NCBI GenBank assembly: GCA_944739405.2
Contig: OX123193.2
Span: 5,712,331-5,776,330, forward strand
Reading direction: 5' to 3'
DNA length: 64,000 nucleotides
Origin: Euclidia mi
Lineage: Eukaryota > Arthropoda > Insecta > Lepidoptera > Erebidae
Notes under the pieces: generated by a model
Database searches by the model: none
Told to the model about the DNA's origin: nothing
Seen by the model: only the letters and a program-made list of their open reading frames with translations
Made by a program: the position numbers and the translations under genes
In this document: positions 42,151 through 52,835 of the stretch, piece after piece
How positions within the stretch are numbered: the first letter of the stretch is position 1
How the letters are laid out: each line of letters starts with the position of its first letter

Positions 42151-44030
42151 CACCATTAAGTATACATGTGTCAGATTGGTTCCGTGTTATGAGTTCTCCA
42201 CACGAGACAACGTTTTTGTGAAATAAGCATGTTTATTTGTTTAATATTTGTATTTAACAAAATATTATTGTTCTATTACCTATTTATCGATGTCTTTGAG
42301 CTCAAAGGGCCTAGATAAGTGGCGTTCACTTCTTATTTCTACTATCGCTATCGCTTGGTTGGCATGCTAACTGCAATTCGTTTTTCGTTGTCCACGTAAC
42401 ATATCGAAAACTTGTGTCAGTTCCACACATTTTTGCATTTAACGAATAGCGATATTGCTTATCGAATGCCATTTGGCTACTGAGCGAGGTAAGTTAACTA
42501 GGTTTTGGCAGATAATTAGCTATGGACTTAAATGTACCGGGTGTAATAATAGCGATATTGCTTATCGATATTGTTTAACAATTTTACAGATGTGACACAG
42601 ATATCCCTGCAGTGAAGGGATGGAAAATAATTTTATCTCTGTACGTTAAACCATTTTTAGTAGTTACCACTACAATTGAGAACACTGTCTTTAAAAATAT
42701 CAAACAACAAAATATCTGACAAATATTTATTTTCCTAATCATATAGTTGTAGATTTTACTAAGCCATAAAAATAGTAATATAAATTAAAATCGTCTTAAA
42801 CTTATAATTTGTACCACACATCATTACCTGCGTGGAACCTACATCAGTTTCACGTGCAGAGCAGCTCCATCAAAGCCACGCAATTTATTTAACAACAGCC
42901 TGTACACTGATCGTGTGGTCTCGTTTTAACACACCCTGTAACTACGCTCGTTGTGGCCAATGTTTCGAATTGTTTTATAGTTTTATAACGTGGATAAAAT
43001 GCTTCGCTGTACAATGTATGTAGCTTTTGATATGTATAATTATTATTTAGGGTTATCTTTCTTTCTTCTCATGGTAGCTACAACGCTTTGGTTTGAGTAT
43101 AGGGCTGGCAAAAGAGATTTGTGGAAGTCCTCCCCCTCAAATGAACGCCTTGGAAAAGTCTAACATGATGCCTTCTGTACCACGTATGCTCCCCTGAAGT
43201 ACCTATATTTCCGGTCGGAGTCACGCGAATCGTGATTTGCATAATTTGACGCATTCCTGCCGAATTTTACAGTAGCCTCACAGAAAGCAGGACCCTTAAT
43301 ATTTCCGGTTGACGAATTTGATACGTGTAGTGTATCGGCATATTATTTTCATGGTGATAGCTTGGCCTCACAAATTGATGGGTTTGTGCAGTTGCCACTG
43401 TGGTATGTACAGTCGAACAACTTACCGCTGGACCACCATAAAGGTGAGAATAGCTCGGCAAGCACAGTACATCGTCGCTTCCAGTGCTACTTTACACACA
43501 AATTGACACTCGTATACAAAACCAGTTTCTAGTGTGCCTCGAATCTATGAGCGAGTCAAGGTTTTTTTTTCAAACTGGTTCACCGCCGACTTGATTGATT
43601 GTACAAAAACATACACGTGCATAAATTTCGTATAAGGAATTTCTACTTCAACGTGTTACATTCACAAAGACCTTAGTAACACCACGAACTTCACACTGGA
43701 AGTCTCAATTTGCAACAACAGAAAACTGTACTTAGAAATGTAAAGAAAAATAATACCTCGATAGAATCGCGACTTGAAAGAAACCGCTACAATAGATTCT
43801 CCGTTACTTGAATGCTTAAAAGCCTACTACTCAGGTAAGTACTGAGATGGGGTTTTGAGTTTGTGCGTTTTTTCTTAAGATGTAGCTTGCATCTTAATAG
43901 GAGAGATTACTGCAAAGCTGTGACGCAAGAATGCAGCATTCGTATAAACAAACATCATATAGCCCTACGTAGTTCACTGCTGGATAAGACCTTCTAATAA
44001 TAGCTATTTTGAGTCTGCAGGAGTATCCAA
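42151..44030. other. Unassigned 1.9-kb stretch
   Basis: GAATAGCGATATTGCTTATC-type sequence occurs twice (about 42443 and 42549). A perfect donor-like CTCAG|GTAAGTA lies at 43834-43841 with an open 23-codon frame before it, but there is no good acceptor. No gene is called. Confidence 0.3.
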
Positions 44031-44037
44031 AAAAAAA

Positions 44038-44162
44038 GCAGCGATAGCCCAGTGGTGTACGTAACGGACTGCCGAGACGATGGTATCGAGTTCGATCCCC
44101 AGTTACCCCGGGCTCACACCTCTGACTTTTCGAAGTTATGTTGGTATTAAAAATGTTAATAG
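44038..44162 (+). mobile_element. SINE S-C head, 3'-truncated
   Basis: GCAGCGATAGCCCAGTGGTG, CGGACTGCCGAGACGATGGT, AGTTCGATCCCCAGTTACCC, CTCACACCTCTGACTTTTCG, ending GTATTAAAAATGTTAAT. The S-A-like 3' half is absent. The break is at the internal A-rich stretch. Confidence 0.82.
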
Positions 44163-44289
44163 GAGGATTTGGCCTATTATGTATTCCAAGACGTTTATAA
44201 TATAATAACAAACGGGTTCACATAGGGTTTAATGTTTTCCATCTGCTCTCAAATATAAGTACTATTTGATTCGTTTATTTCCTTTGTCA

Positions 44290-44400
44290 CCTCTACGACT
44301 CCCACGGAATCAAATGGAGTGGTGACATTTGGTATTCTTAATCCGTCACCACACGGACAGATGTATATTGAATTGCAAAGCACCTACTTAAACCTCTAGG
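44290..44400 (+). repeat. Dispersed repeat fragment, copy 2
   Basis: CACGGAATCAAATGGAGTGG, GTGACATTTGGTATTC and CCGTCACCACACGGACAGAT parallel 6612-6700. Confidence 0.4.
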
Positions 44401-44429
44401 CATACGATCGATCGTTTTTATATTCGTCA

Positions 44430-44612
44430 CTAGAGGATGCCCGCGGTTACACCCGCGTTATTTAAGACTGCTCCGCTCCCGTCGCTCATATCGCGATGTT
44501 ATATGTATAGCCTATAGCCTTCCTCGATAAATGGGCTATCTAACACTGAAAGAATTTTTCAAATCAGACCAGTAGTTCCTGAGATTAGCGCGTTCAACCA
44601 AACAAACAAACA
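44430..44612 (+). mobile_element. Lep-alpha repeat
   Basis: ACTAGAGGATGCCCGCGGTT, ACACCCGCGTTATTTAAGAC, CTGCTCCGCTCCCGTCGCTC, TAGCCTATAGCCTTCCTCGA, AAATCAGACCAGTAGTTCCT, GAGATTAGCGCGTTCAACCA, AACAAACAAACAAC. The terminal CTTCAGCTTTATATATTA is missing. Confidence 0.85.
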
Positions 44613-44764
44613 ACTGGTATGAACATTTACATCCTTATTGTCAAACGATACGCTCATAATAATTTTTAATAGACTAGAAAGATATAAACATTTCATTAGG
44701 CATTAAAATATTGCCGTTTAATTTCCGTTTCATAATAGTCTTAACCAGAACTTAACGTACTTTT

Positions 44765-44820
44765 GACGAGCCATTTAATCGATGTAAACATTTGAATATA
44801 AAGATTTGAATTTGATTCGC
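44765..44820 (+). repeat. Possible LINE tail
   Basis: CATTTGAATATAAAGATTTG followed by AATTTGATTC has the TTGAATTTGA-type simple tail seen at 56105-56125. Confidence 0.35.
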
Positions 44821-45087
44821 CGTAACTGAGTCGTCATAACATTTTCTTTAATATACTAGACATTGGGCTGTTAATGTTGGAAATTGCCAGGTTTGATAAC
44901 TGCACCGCTTATTTCATTTTTCTTATTATAACTAGCTTTGCATCCTATTTTATAGTGGTTTGCTTTTCATTTTCTATAACCATAGACTATAATAATGCAA
45001 AATCATGTATCTACCGCAAGAAATACAAAGGCGAAAAAAGATGGCAGTTTTGTAACACACATCAATCAACTGTATCTTAATCAACTG

Positions 45088-45300
45088 CACGGTTGGCGTA
45101 GTGGTTCAAGCGGCCGCCTCTCCGCTTGACACTGCGCCGAGTGTTGTGGGTTCGATTCCCACACGAGACAACACTTTGTGTGATTTATAAATTGTTTTTC
45201 GGGTCTGGGTGTTCATTGTGTCCGTTAGTTGTATGTTTGTAAAATCCCCCGCGACACAGGATTTAGTCCTGATGCCGGAGTTGGTGCTTTCTTTAAGGAA
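45088..45300 (+). mobile_element. SINE family S-E, near complete
   Basis: GCACGGTTGGCGTAGTGGTT, AAGCGGCCGCCTCTCCGCTT, ACTGCGCCGAGTGTTGTGGG, TTCGATTCCCACACGAGACA, then body GGGTCTGGGTGTTCATTGTG, CCCGCGACACAGGATTTAGT, TGATGCCGGAGTTGGTGCTT. Reference copy for S-E. Confidence 0.85.
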
Positions 45301-45763
45301 AAATAATCAATTATTCTCCTATCTTGGTACTGCGAGGTCCAACGAGCGAAGGTCAGGCCAGATATTCAAGCAACTAGTTATCCCGATCAGTGCTGCTCTA
45401 CATTAGGTAATATGTAGAGTCGCCACCATTGGAGACAGCCAGTTAACATAGTTAGGACGAGTCATGACAATCGATTTTAAACTTTCGCGCGACAGTTGAC
45501 TTATTTAAAGGTATAAATACCTCTGTTATTCTCATACGTTGCAGTCCGGTTGAATAATATTGTACGACTAAATAATATTGTATGACGACTCATGATCCTC
45601 AGCAGTTTGAAAACGGTTTAAGAGAAAAAAATACTGTAGATTTATATCTCTTTCTAGTATTATAAAAGAGAACAAGACAGTTACAAACAAAATTTAGTTT
45701 ACTACAGCACAAAAATATCGTTATCCTTTTGAACATTCGTTTGTCATCTGAAACTATTTACTG
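45301..45763. other. Unassigned stretch with a TATA-like element
   Basis: TTTAAAGGTATAAATACCTC at 45504-45523 looks like a TATA box in a symmetric GGTATAAATACC. ATAATATTGTA occurs twice just downstream. No transcript evidence can be read from sequence. Confidence 0.25.
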
Positions 45764-45997
45764 ACTGCCTCCGTGGTCTAGTGATCGGAACTCCCGGGTT
45801 CGATTCCCGGGTCGGGCAAAAGTGTTACTGGGTTTTCCGAATTCTCAGTAGCAGCACGGAGTCTGTGATGTGCCCGGTAGCGGCAATAGGTTCGCCCTCT
45901 ATTACGTAGAACCTAAAAAATGTTTGGCTAAATGTGGGTGTAATATTACACCCCTGCCTACCCCTTCAGGGATACAGGCGTGCGTCTATAAATAAAT
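45764..45997 (+). mobile_element. SINE S-A with a deletion in the tRNA-like head
   Basis: TGACTGCCTCCGTGGTCTAG continues directly to TGATCGGAACTCCCGGGTTC. About 18 bp between the A-box and B-box regions is lost. The rest (AGTAGCAGCACGGAGTCTGT, AGCGGCAATAGGTTCGCCCT, CTACCCCTTCAGGGATACAG) is standard. Confidence 0.88.
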
Positions 45998-46373
45998 ATA
46001 AATAACTATTTACAGAAACCAATTGCCGTCTGACCTATACAAGCAACCCAATTAAATGGCCGAAAAAGTTTATATACCAGGTAACAGAAAACTTTTTTAA
46101 ATGTATTTTATGTTACAGAAATAAAATAGGATTGGGGTCGAAAATACACCGTCGTTTCTACGTAGGTACCCATATAAAAGGACCCTGGAGTTATACAACA
46201 TATTGTACTGCTGACGGGTGCCAGTAAAAATTTTGCTACGATCCGGAATAAATTGATGGAAAATAAAATGTGACATGTGACAGACAGAATCCACACATCT
46301 ACGAAATTAATATATATTATTACCCTCTGCATACCTACATTACTAAATAATACATCCATACGTATTATAAACT
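45998..46373. other. Unassigned stretch
   Basis: No recognised feature. Long minus ORFs here run through the adjacent SINE. Confidence 0.3.
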
Positions 46374-46600
46374 GCCTCCGTGGTCCAGTGGATAGCGTAT
46401 GCGACTGCTGATCGGAGGTCCCGGGTTCTATTCCCGGGTCGGGCAAAAGTGTTACTGGGTTTTTCCAAATTCTCAGTAGCATTACGGAGTCTGGTGATGT
46501 CTCCGGTAACGGCAATAGGCTCGCCCCCTATTATGTGGGACCTAAAAATTCATGACGACAGGTGGGTGTAATATTACACCTCTGCCTACCCCCTCAAAAA
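46374..46600 (+). mobile_element. SINE S-A, slightly 3'-truncated
   Basis: ACTGCCTCCGTGGTCCAGTG, GATAGCGTATGCGACTGCTG, GTTACTGGGTTTTTCCAAAT, GTAACGGCAATAGGCTCGCC, TATTATGTGGGACCTAAAAA, ACCTCTGCCTACCCCCTCAA. It ends before the GGGGATACAGGCGTGAG block and runs into A's. Confidence 0.88.
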
Positions 46601-46743
46601 ATATCTAACGATTTTTTATATAGTTTGTACCAAACAATTGTGTGATTCCTGGAGGTCTTCGATGTACAATTTATGCGAGTCGCGGACGAAATCTAGTATT
46701 GAAATTAAAACTTATTACTTGCCGATGCTTAACATGGCAATAA

Positions 46744-46956
46744 TTAAATCGATTGCCCCTTGCCTCGAAGAAAACGACTGGCACAAAAGTCATTGACAGT
46801 TCTTATTGGTAGTGAGTAACCCTTGAATTAACTGACATAGGTCTAAGGCATGGAATATCTCCTTGGGTTGCGGAGGTCAGACCTGCCGCTGTCTGACCGC
46901 CGCAACCCAAGGAGACATGCCATAGGTCTTTGGAAAAGCTAATATTCAGTCAAATA
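46744..46956 (+). mobile_element. SINE S-B fragment containing a local fold-back
   Basis: GATTGCCCCTTGCCTCGAAG, AGTCATTGACAGTTCTTATT, CATAGGTCTAAGGCATGGAA and GGAAAAGCTAATATTCAGTC are S-B blocks in order. At 46858-46915 the normal AGGCAGTCGCTC sequence is replaced by an inverted copy of the preceding S-B segment: arms 46858-46882 and 46891-46915 match 24 of 25. Confidence 0.85.
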
Positions 46957-46960
46957 TACA

Positions 46961-47219
46961 TACATACATAGTCTCACGCCTATATCCCTGAAGGGGTAGG
47001 CAGAGGTACATTGCTACACCCACTTTTCGCTAGATTTATTTTAGTCCCACGTAGTAGGTGGCGAGCCTATTGCCGTACCAGGCACATTACTAGACTCCGT
47101 GCTGCTACTGTGAATTTCCTAACAGAAAAACCCAGTAACACTTTGCCCGACCTGGGGATCGAACCCGAGACCTCCCAATCCCACGCGCACATTTATGCCA
47201 CGAGACCAACGAGGCAGTC
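46961..47219 (-). mobile_element. SINE variant S-A2
   Basis: Minus strand: ACTGCCTCGTTGGTCTCGTG, GCATAAATGTGCGCGTGGGA, CGGGTTCGATCCCCAGGTCG, AATTCACAGTAGCAGCACGG, GTACGGCAATAGGCTCGCCA, TGCCTACCCCTTCAGGGATA, ending GAGACTATGTATGTATGTAT. Confidence 0.9.
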
Positions 47220-47389
47220 TTCATGACATTTAGCTTAACAGAATTTATATTTCATGAACTGACCTGTCGCTTATTCTCACCTAAACGTGAATTATTATGT
47301 AACAATTCATCTGTCAGACAAGTTAATAGTTACGTCATATCTCGAAGGAACACAAGTTAACGTTGTACCTAGGGTTGTCTCCGTAGTTA

Positions 47390-47565
47390 ATTTGTATATA
47401 GAAAATTCTTGCTTTACCGACTGACTGAAAGGGAGACAGACACACAGTCGAAATTATAGAGTGAAAGAAGCTGAAGTTTAGCATGGGATTTCCCGAAATT
47501 TCCACGGGATTTGGAAGATACGGTTAAATTTAAAAATGTGCTGTGTTGCTTCTTCTAGTAAGTAC
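47390..47565 (+). mobile_element. Lep-beta repeat, copy 3
   Basis: TATATAGAAAATTCTTGCTT, ACCGACTGACTGAAAGGGAG, AAGAAGCTGAAGTTTAGCAT, GGGATTTCCCGAAATTTCCA, GTGTTGCTTCTTCTAGTAAG. It lacks the TATGTTCCTTGGGGACC block found in copy 1. Confidence 0.7.
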
Positions 47566-49304
47566 ATACAATTTGAAGGATGACAGGTTTGAAAGACGTT
47601 ACGTTTGAAGTAATTTATCACAAATTGACCTTGTTAACTAGAGGTTCAAAGTGAACGGTTTCTGAGAAATCAAGCCTTGAGGATTTTTCTGGAATTTATT
47701 GCCTTATCATACAATTTAAAAAAACTGTTGACTTCTGGAAATTGATACATTTGGAATAATAATAATAATCGTTTATTTGCCAGAATGTAGTTGTACATAG
47801 TATGGTTTTAATTCTGTTGAAGTCCATTACATTCTACCATAACATATGGTGTGCAAATGTTTTAATGATTGCTATAATATTTTAGACATAAAAATACGGG
47901 TAGATACACGGGTAGCTGTAAATGTTTAACAAATAATTGAAATAAAAGATTATAAAAATAATTTCTATGATTTAGGTATTGATAGTCCTAAGTGACAAAA
48001 CTTTTTACATTTCGATGTTTTATTTTTTTATTAAAATGAATTTATTCGAAAAAATATAAACTACATATTGTACGGTGAGTCAGCCGCTAACATCACTACG
48101 TATAGGTGCTTTCAAAAAATTTTATCAATTTACTTGATCTTTAATTTTCCGAACAATATAGATAGAGCGAAGCTGCGTGATCAAGTTCTGATCGTTTAAG
48201 ATAAAAAATATGAAGAAACAAGAGCCAGCACATGGGGATAAGAGGATTTTACGACAAAGCGGAATAGCGAATATATTATAACACCATAAATATTGAAGTT
48301 TGATCCTTCGCGACGATTAACCAAATTCAGTGTTATAGTCATTTGTAAGTTATATTCTTTCTTTAACGTTATTATCTCTGAGCATTATGGATATAGTTAT
48401 TGTTATTGTTGTAAAAACTGACAATAATTAAATTAATAAGTTATAGATATCTTAGACTAATGTTTTGTACATTCATTTTTAACACATGCTTGTAGCCCTA
48501 ACGATATATTACCCAGTCTAGTTCGTTCTCAGTTGGTAAATTTAACGTCCCCAGTGATAGAAACTAAACCATTTGAGGACATACGTATTAAATTGTTTTA
48601 CCTACATGACTTCACTACTACAAACAAAATACACTTAACTACACCGTTATTACCAAGTTAACAAGACATATTTTCACATGTCAACACGTTTTTATAACTT
48701 TGCCTAGTAAATTGTATCGACAAAGTTATATCTGCGGTTGTTCACGTAATTTGCTGGTAGAGTTAGTTTTAGGTTTTGGTTTATTGGGTAGCAAATGTTA
48801 AAATTGCACGATAGATGCTATTTGGATAATTTCCGCATTATCCGTTTAGTTTATTGCTGTGCTGTCCTAGTTTTATTTATTTGTGAATTTATAGTTTATT
48901 ATATTCGGTAATAAGGATCTGAGCATTACAGTTGTGAGATGCGAAAGTTATTACAGAATTTTGGCAAGCCTTACTGTAGTAATAAAGTTATAAAGTTCCC
49001 AGTACATTTGCAAATAATGATATCTTTAGTAAGCGAAACATTTAGTAGACATTATGTAAGGGAACTTTTTATGCTAATTCTATCTATGCGTAGAAAATGA
49101 TGAATGATGCCTGATACTATGCTAATCCGATGCTGATGGTGATGATGAGCATTACTTTTAGTTTCCTTACTTATACTTTTTCATTAACACCTAACGCAAT
49201 ATCACCCATCTGCCTATAACCCAATTCTGTACAATACCAAATGATACCAATAGTCCTACACGTGCTGCGGCTAGTCTATAGCTGTACTTAACAGTGCAGT
49301 TATG
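47566..49304. other. Unassigned 1.7-kb stretch
   Basis: No recognised gene or repeat. Confidence 0.3.
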
Positions 49305-49739
49305 GAGAACTCGCCACATGTCATCACCATCGCCCTAGCGTTATCCCAGTTGCAACCAATACTTGCACGCCTTGGAGCCCGAGGTCCGCTTACTGGTCTA
49401 ACCAGATATGACAGAATATCAACTTTTCCACAGAGCGATTGCCGTCTGACCTCCGTAACCCAAAGGGATAGCGATATTCCATGGTTTAGACCAGTATAAG
49501 TTTATTTGAGGGTACTGTCTCCCCGTAACGACTGTCAAATATCATCATCATGACAGCCGGGACCGACGATTTAACGTGCTCTCCGAGGCACGGGGCAAGC
49601 GATAATTAACAAATTAATACACACTTAACTTCGAAAAGTCATTGGTGCACGCCGTGGATTCGAACCCGATACCCTCTGCATGGCAGTCCGTTGGTATCTC
49701 CACTAGGCTATCGCTACCTTTTAAAGAGACCTCGCCACA
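49305..49739 (-). mobile_element. SINE S-B, full length, with 14-bp duplication
   Basis: Minus strand: GGTAGCGATAGCCTAGTGGA, GGGTTCGAATCCACGGCGTG, CAATGACTTTTCGAAGTTAA, GCCTCGGAGAGCACGTTAAA, GTCCCGGCTGTCATGATGAT, GGAATATCGCTATCCCTTTG, CAATCGCTCTGTGGAAAAGT, ACTGGGATAACGCTAGGGCG. Flanks GAGAACTCGCCACA (49305-49318) and GAGACCTCGCCACA (49726-49739) differ at one base. Confidence 0.92.
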
Positions 49740-49981
49740 AGTGTTGCATTCATACGACTAAAACTCTCCACAAACTTCTGCAGGTTGAAACTGTACCCAA
49801 AGTTTCGCAAAGGTCCACCGTTCTAACGAAAAAAGTTAAAAGAATACCCGCGAAATACAAGACATACAATAAGACAAACCACACATTAAATTATGATAAT
49901 AGGCAGAGCATGTACTGTAAGAGCAAAATAACTCATAAATATAGTCCACTATCGGTAAATACATTCATTTCCTAATTTTCT
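49740..49981. other. Unassigned stretch
   Basis: No recognised feature. Confidence 0.3.
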
Positions 49982-50213
49982 GACTGCCTCTGTGGTCCAG
50001 TGGATAGCGTATGCGACTGCTGATCGGAGGTCCCGGGTTCGATTCCCGGGTTGGGCAAAAGTGTTACTGGGTTTTTTCCGAATGCTCAGTAGCAGCCCGG
50101 AGTCTGGTGATGTAACGGCAATAAGCTCGCCCCCTATTACGTGGGACCTAAAAATTTATGGCGAGATGTGGGTGTAGTATTTACACCTCCGGGGATACAG
50201 GCGTGAGACTATA
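49982..50213 (+). mobile_element. SINE S-A with small deletions
   Basis: GACTGCCTCTGTGGTCCAGT, GCGTATGCGACTGCTGATCG, GGTTCGATTCCCGGGTTGGG, GTAGCAGCCCGGAGTCTGGT, GTAACGGCAATAAGCTCGCC. GTGCCCG before the GTAACGG block and CTGCCTACCCCTT near the end are lost. Confidence 0.9.
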
Positions 50214-51530
50214 GAGAAATAAAAAAATAATTTTATATTTAAACTCAAAAACAGAACATCATAATATCAATAATTACAAGGAATTGTCCTGAACGGCATA
50301 GAATCCAGGTTCACTTACCAATAGGCTATTCAAATTAATCCTTATACTTTTTTTTGAAATATTGGTTGTTATTTCTTTAAAATTGGGGGCTTAGTTTTCC
50401 TGTCTATGACCCACGCCTATCAAACACCCGATCGCAAATTTATAACTACAGAAGCTTACCTAAACCCATGACCATAAACAAGCATATCATAATTAAAACA
50501 ACACAAACGAATAAGCAGTAGCCGCTGATACTAAGAAAAATAAATATAAATGCTATGGCGTGTCTATTATCAGCTTTTAGTGTTACATAAAACTTTGTAT
50601 AAGACCTATCTAAGTGCGATCTCTCATGAACGTAACCGTTTCTAGACGAAACTTGTCGATAGTATTAAAAAGTAAGAATTCTGTATTCGGTCTGGCAAGT
50701 GTACACATTCTTTATTCGAAAGCTTGTTTTCTTGGAACAGCTCTATTATTTGTTTTTATTTTTAACGTCTTTTTAAGTTCAGGTCACAGCGTTCATTTAA
50801 AAAACTGAGCATCCAGACTAATTTGTTTCTCAAAAGCTTTAAAAAACTAATCAGTCAAGTTAGTCTGCTAAGATTTTTTAACATTTTCTTTTTGTTTGTA
50901 TCAATAAGTAAGGGGTCATGACTTTAATCCCGTGTGGAACACTGACTTTAAAATGCTATGGTTGTATATGAAACGACTTTTTTGCAAACAAGATTAAATT
51001 AGATATTTTTAACTATTAGGAAGACTCAACATTTTCTTTAATCTGTTGTTAGAATAATTATCATCCACAATCGGAACCACTTTTTTACAAATGCAGCTTT
51101 ATATTTCTTAAATAATCAAACAATGTTTCACTCGTATTTCTATTATTAGTTTCACGGCAAATGTGCCTAGTACCGAAGATAATCAATAACCTAATAATTC
51201 CATTAAATAAATGGCTTCTAGGCTTTCATTGATTAATGCCAGTACAATAAAAATAAATTACAGAACAAACAACAACAATAGAAAATACATCAACATGAGC
51301 TTGTTTGACCATTAATAACATTTTCTGGCAACTAGACCAATAAGGAATGGTATTATGTATTTGATAATACATTAATGTGTAAGTAATCTAAAATATTGTA
51401 TAGTGTTAACATTACGTAACTCAATTCAATATATTATTGAGTCCAAAGAGCGTATGGCGTAAAAGTGCTTTTAAACCGAGACGAAGGGTGGATCGGATGT
51501 TCAAGAAATTATGTTTCAATAAGTTTTCTA
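50214..51530. other. Unassigned 1.3-kb stretch
   Basis: No recognised feature. Confidence 0.3.
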
Positions 51531-51531
51531 A

Positions 51532-51822
51532 CTAGCTGTGCCCGCCGTAACACCCGCGTTATTTATGTCTACCCTACTCTCTCTACTTCACCCGTGGCTC
51601 TTTGCGTTATTTTATATAGGCTAAACACTTTCTCGGTGAATGGAATATCTAACAATAAAAAGTTTTTTTTGTTCGATAGTTTACAATATAACACATTAGA
51701 CAGTTTTATAATTGTTATTTCTAGTGTATTTTAGACTAATTGGGACCGCGGTTACACCCGCGGTATGAAGGGCAACTGCACCGGTCGCATAGCATTTCTG
51801 GATAAATTGACGTTTCTTTTTT
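51532..51822 (+). mobile_element. Two Lep-alpha-type remnants
   Basis: 51532-51665: AACTAGCTGTGCCCGCCGTA, CACCCGCGTTATTTATGTCT, TATATAGGCTAAACACTTTC, GGAATATCTAAC. 51743-51822: GGACCGCGGTTACACCCGCG, CAACTGCACCGGTCGCATAG. Both are old and incomplete. Confidence 0.65.
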
Positions 51823-52010
51823 TTTTTTTTATTTATTTGGGACTACAAACAATTACACTGATAGCTTACAAGTTAACTTAAATATAAGGCTTTTCTTGCA
51901 GTGCAACCAGCTTTGTTGTCCGCAAAATAATATAAATTAAATTATCTACTTATTACAAAATTTTACAATAGATATATTTTAATACAGTATATTGTATATC
52001 AACACAGACA
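51823..52010 (-). mobile_element. Probable LINE 3' end with poly-A (read as poly-T)
   Basis: A T-run at 51818-51830, then ATTTATTTGGGACTACAAAC, AATTACACTGATAGCTTACA, AAGGCTTTTCTTGCAGTGCA. This layout is typical of a minus-strand lepidopteran LINE tail (general knowledge). Confidence 0.5.
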
Positions 52011-52835
52011 TTATAATTATCATTATCAGGACTAAGGAGACAAGAGCAATTTAGTGATTTGATTTTTGAACCTTATAGGAGAGCATGCGAATATATCTAA
52101 TTCATTATTTTGAGCAGAAATATTGTATGAGTGCATTATTCTACGAAAGGGGCATCGCTCGACGTTTCAAGGAAAATATAATTATTCAAACCAAACCAGA
52201 ACTGCTCAACCAAACCAACAAAGTTTTTATCTTTATAATATAAGTAAAGTTACTTTATATATGTTCAATAGAATATATATGTTATATTGCTACAACGATT
52301 TTTTTTCAATGTACCACGGTGAGTCGGTTGAAACGTCTAGAAATGAAGAGATATTTATTCCTCAAATACTTACCATAAGACGTTAAATAAACTTGACTAA
52401 AGTATAACATATACTGGCTTTTCAATTTCGCCAACACGATACTGAATAGAATAAAACGTCAAATATATCAATCACAACTATTCCACGAGACACCTTCATA
52501 TTACCGCTTCGTTTATATTTGGTAAACAAATATCAAATGTATGAGAAACCGACGTATTTCCCTCAGGAAATACGCGCTGGGTCTACGGGAATAAAACCTT
52601 TTGAAATTGGTCGTGTTTCGCAATCTTATTTTAGGTAGGCAGGTCAAAAGTCTATCTGTATTCAAGCCTCTTTGCATAGACTGAATTGAATTGGAACCTT
52701 CTTGGCATGGATGCTAAGCTTGTTGTTATGTAATAGACAATATTCAGATTTTGTGTTTTGAATTTAAAGGGTTTGAAATCGGTTTAATTTTGTTTTTAGT
52801 TTTTATGTTCGACTAGTAGTTGTCCGCATTTCTAT
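52011..52835. other. Unassigned stretch
   Basis: No recognised feature. ACCACGGTGAGTCGG near 52315 resembles a donor but lies in no convincing exon. Confidence 0.3.

Noticed and set aside
43768..43841. Possible plus-strand exon ending in the perfect donor CTCAG|GTAAGTA
   Set aside because: The only nearby acceptor lacks a pyrimidine tract and the frame gives just 23 residues without resemblance to a known protein.
45504..45523. TATA-box-like GGTATAAATACC as a promoter
   Set aside because: A single motif with no downstream exon, initiator or GC shift; noted only within the unassigned stretch.
46108..46515. 135-codon minus-strand ORF, the longest in the window
   Set aside because: Its first third is the translated antisense of an S-A SINE (the same MPLPETSPDS-type start recurs at other S-A copies); the remainder has no family motif.
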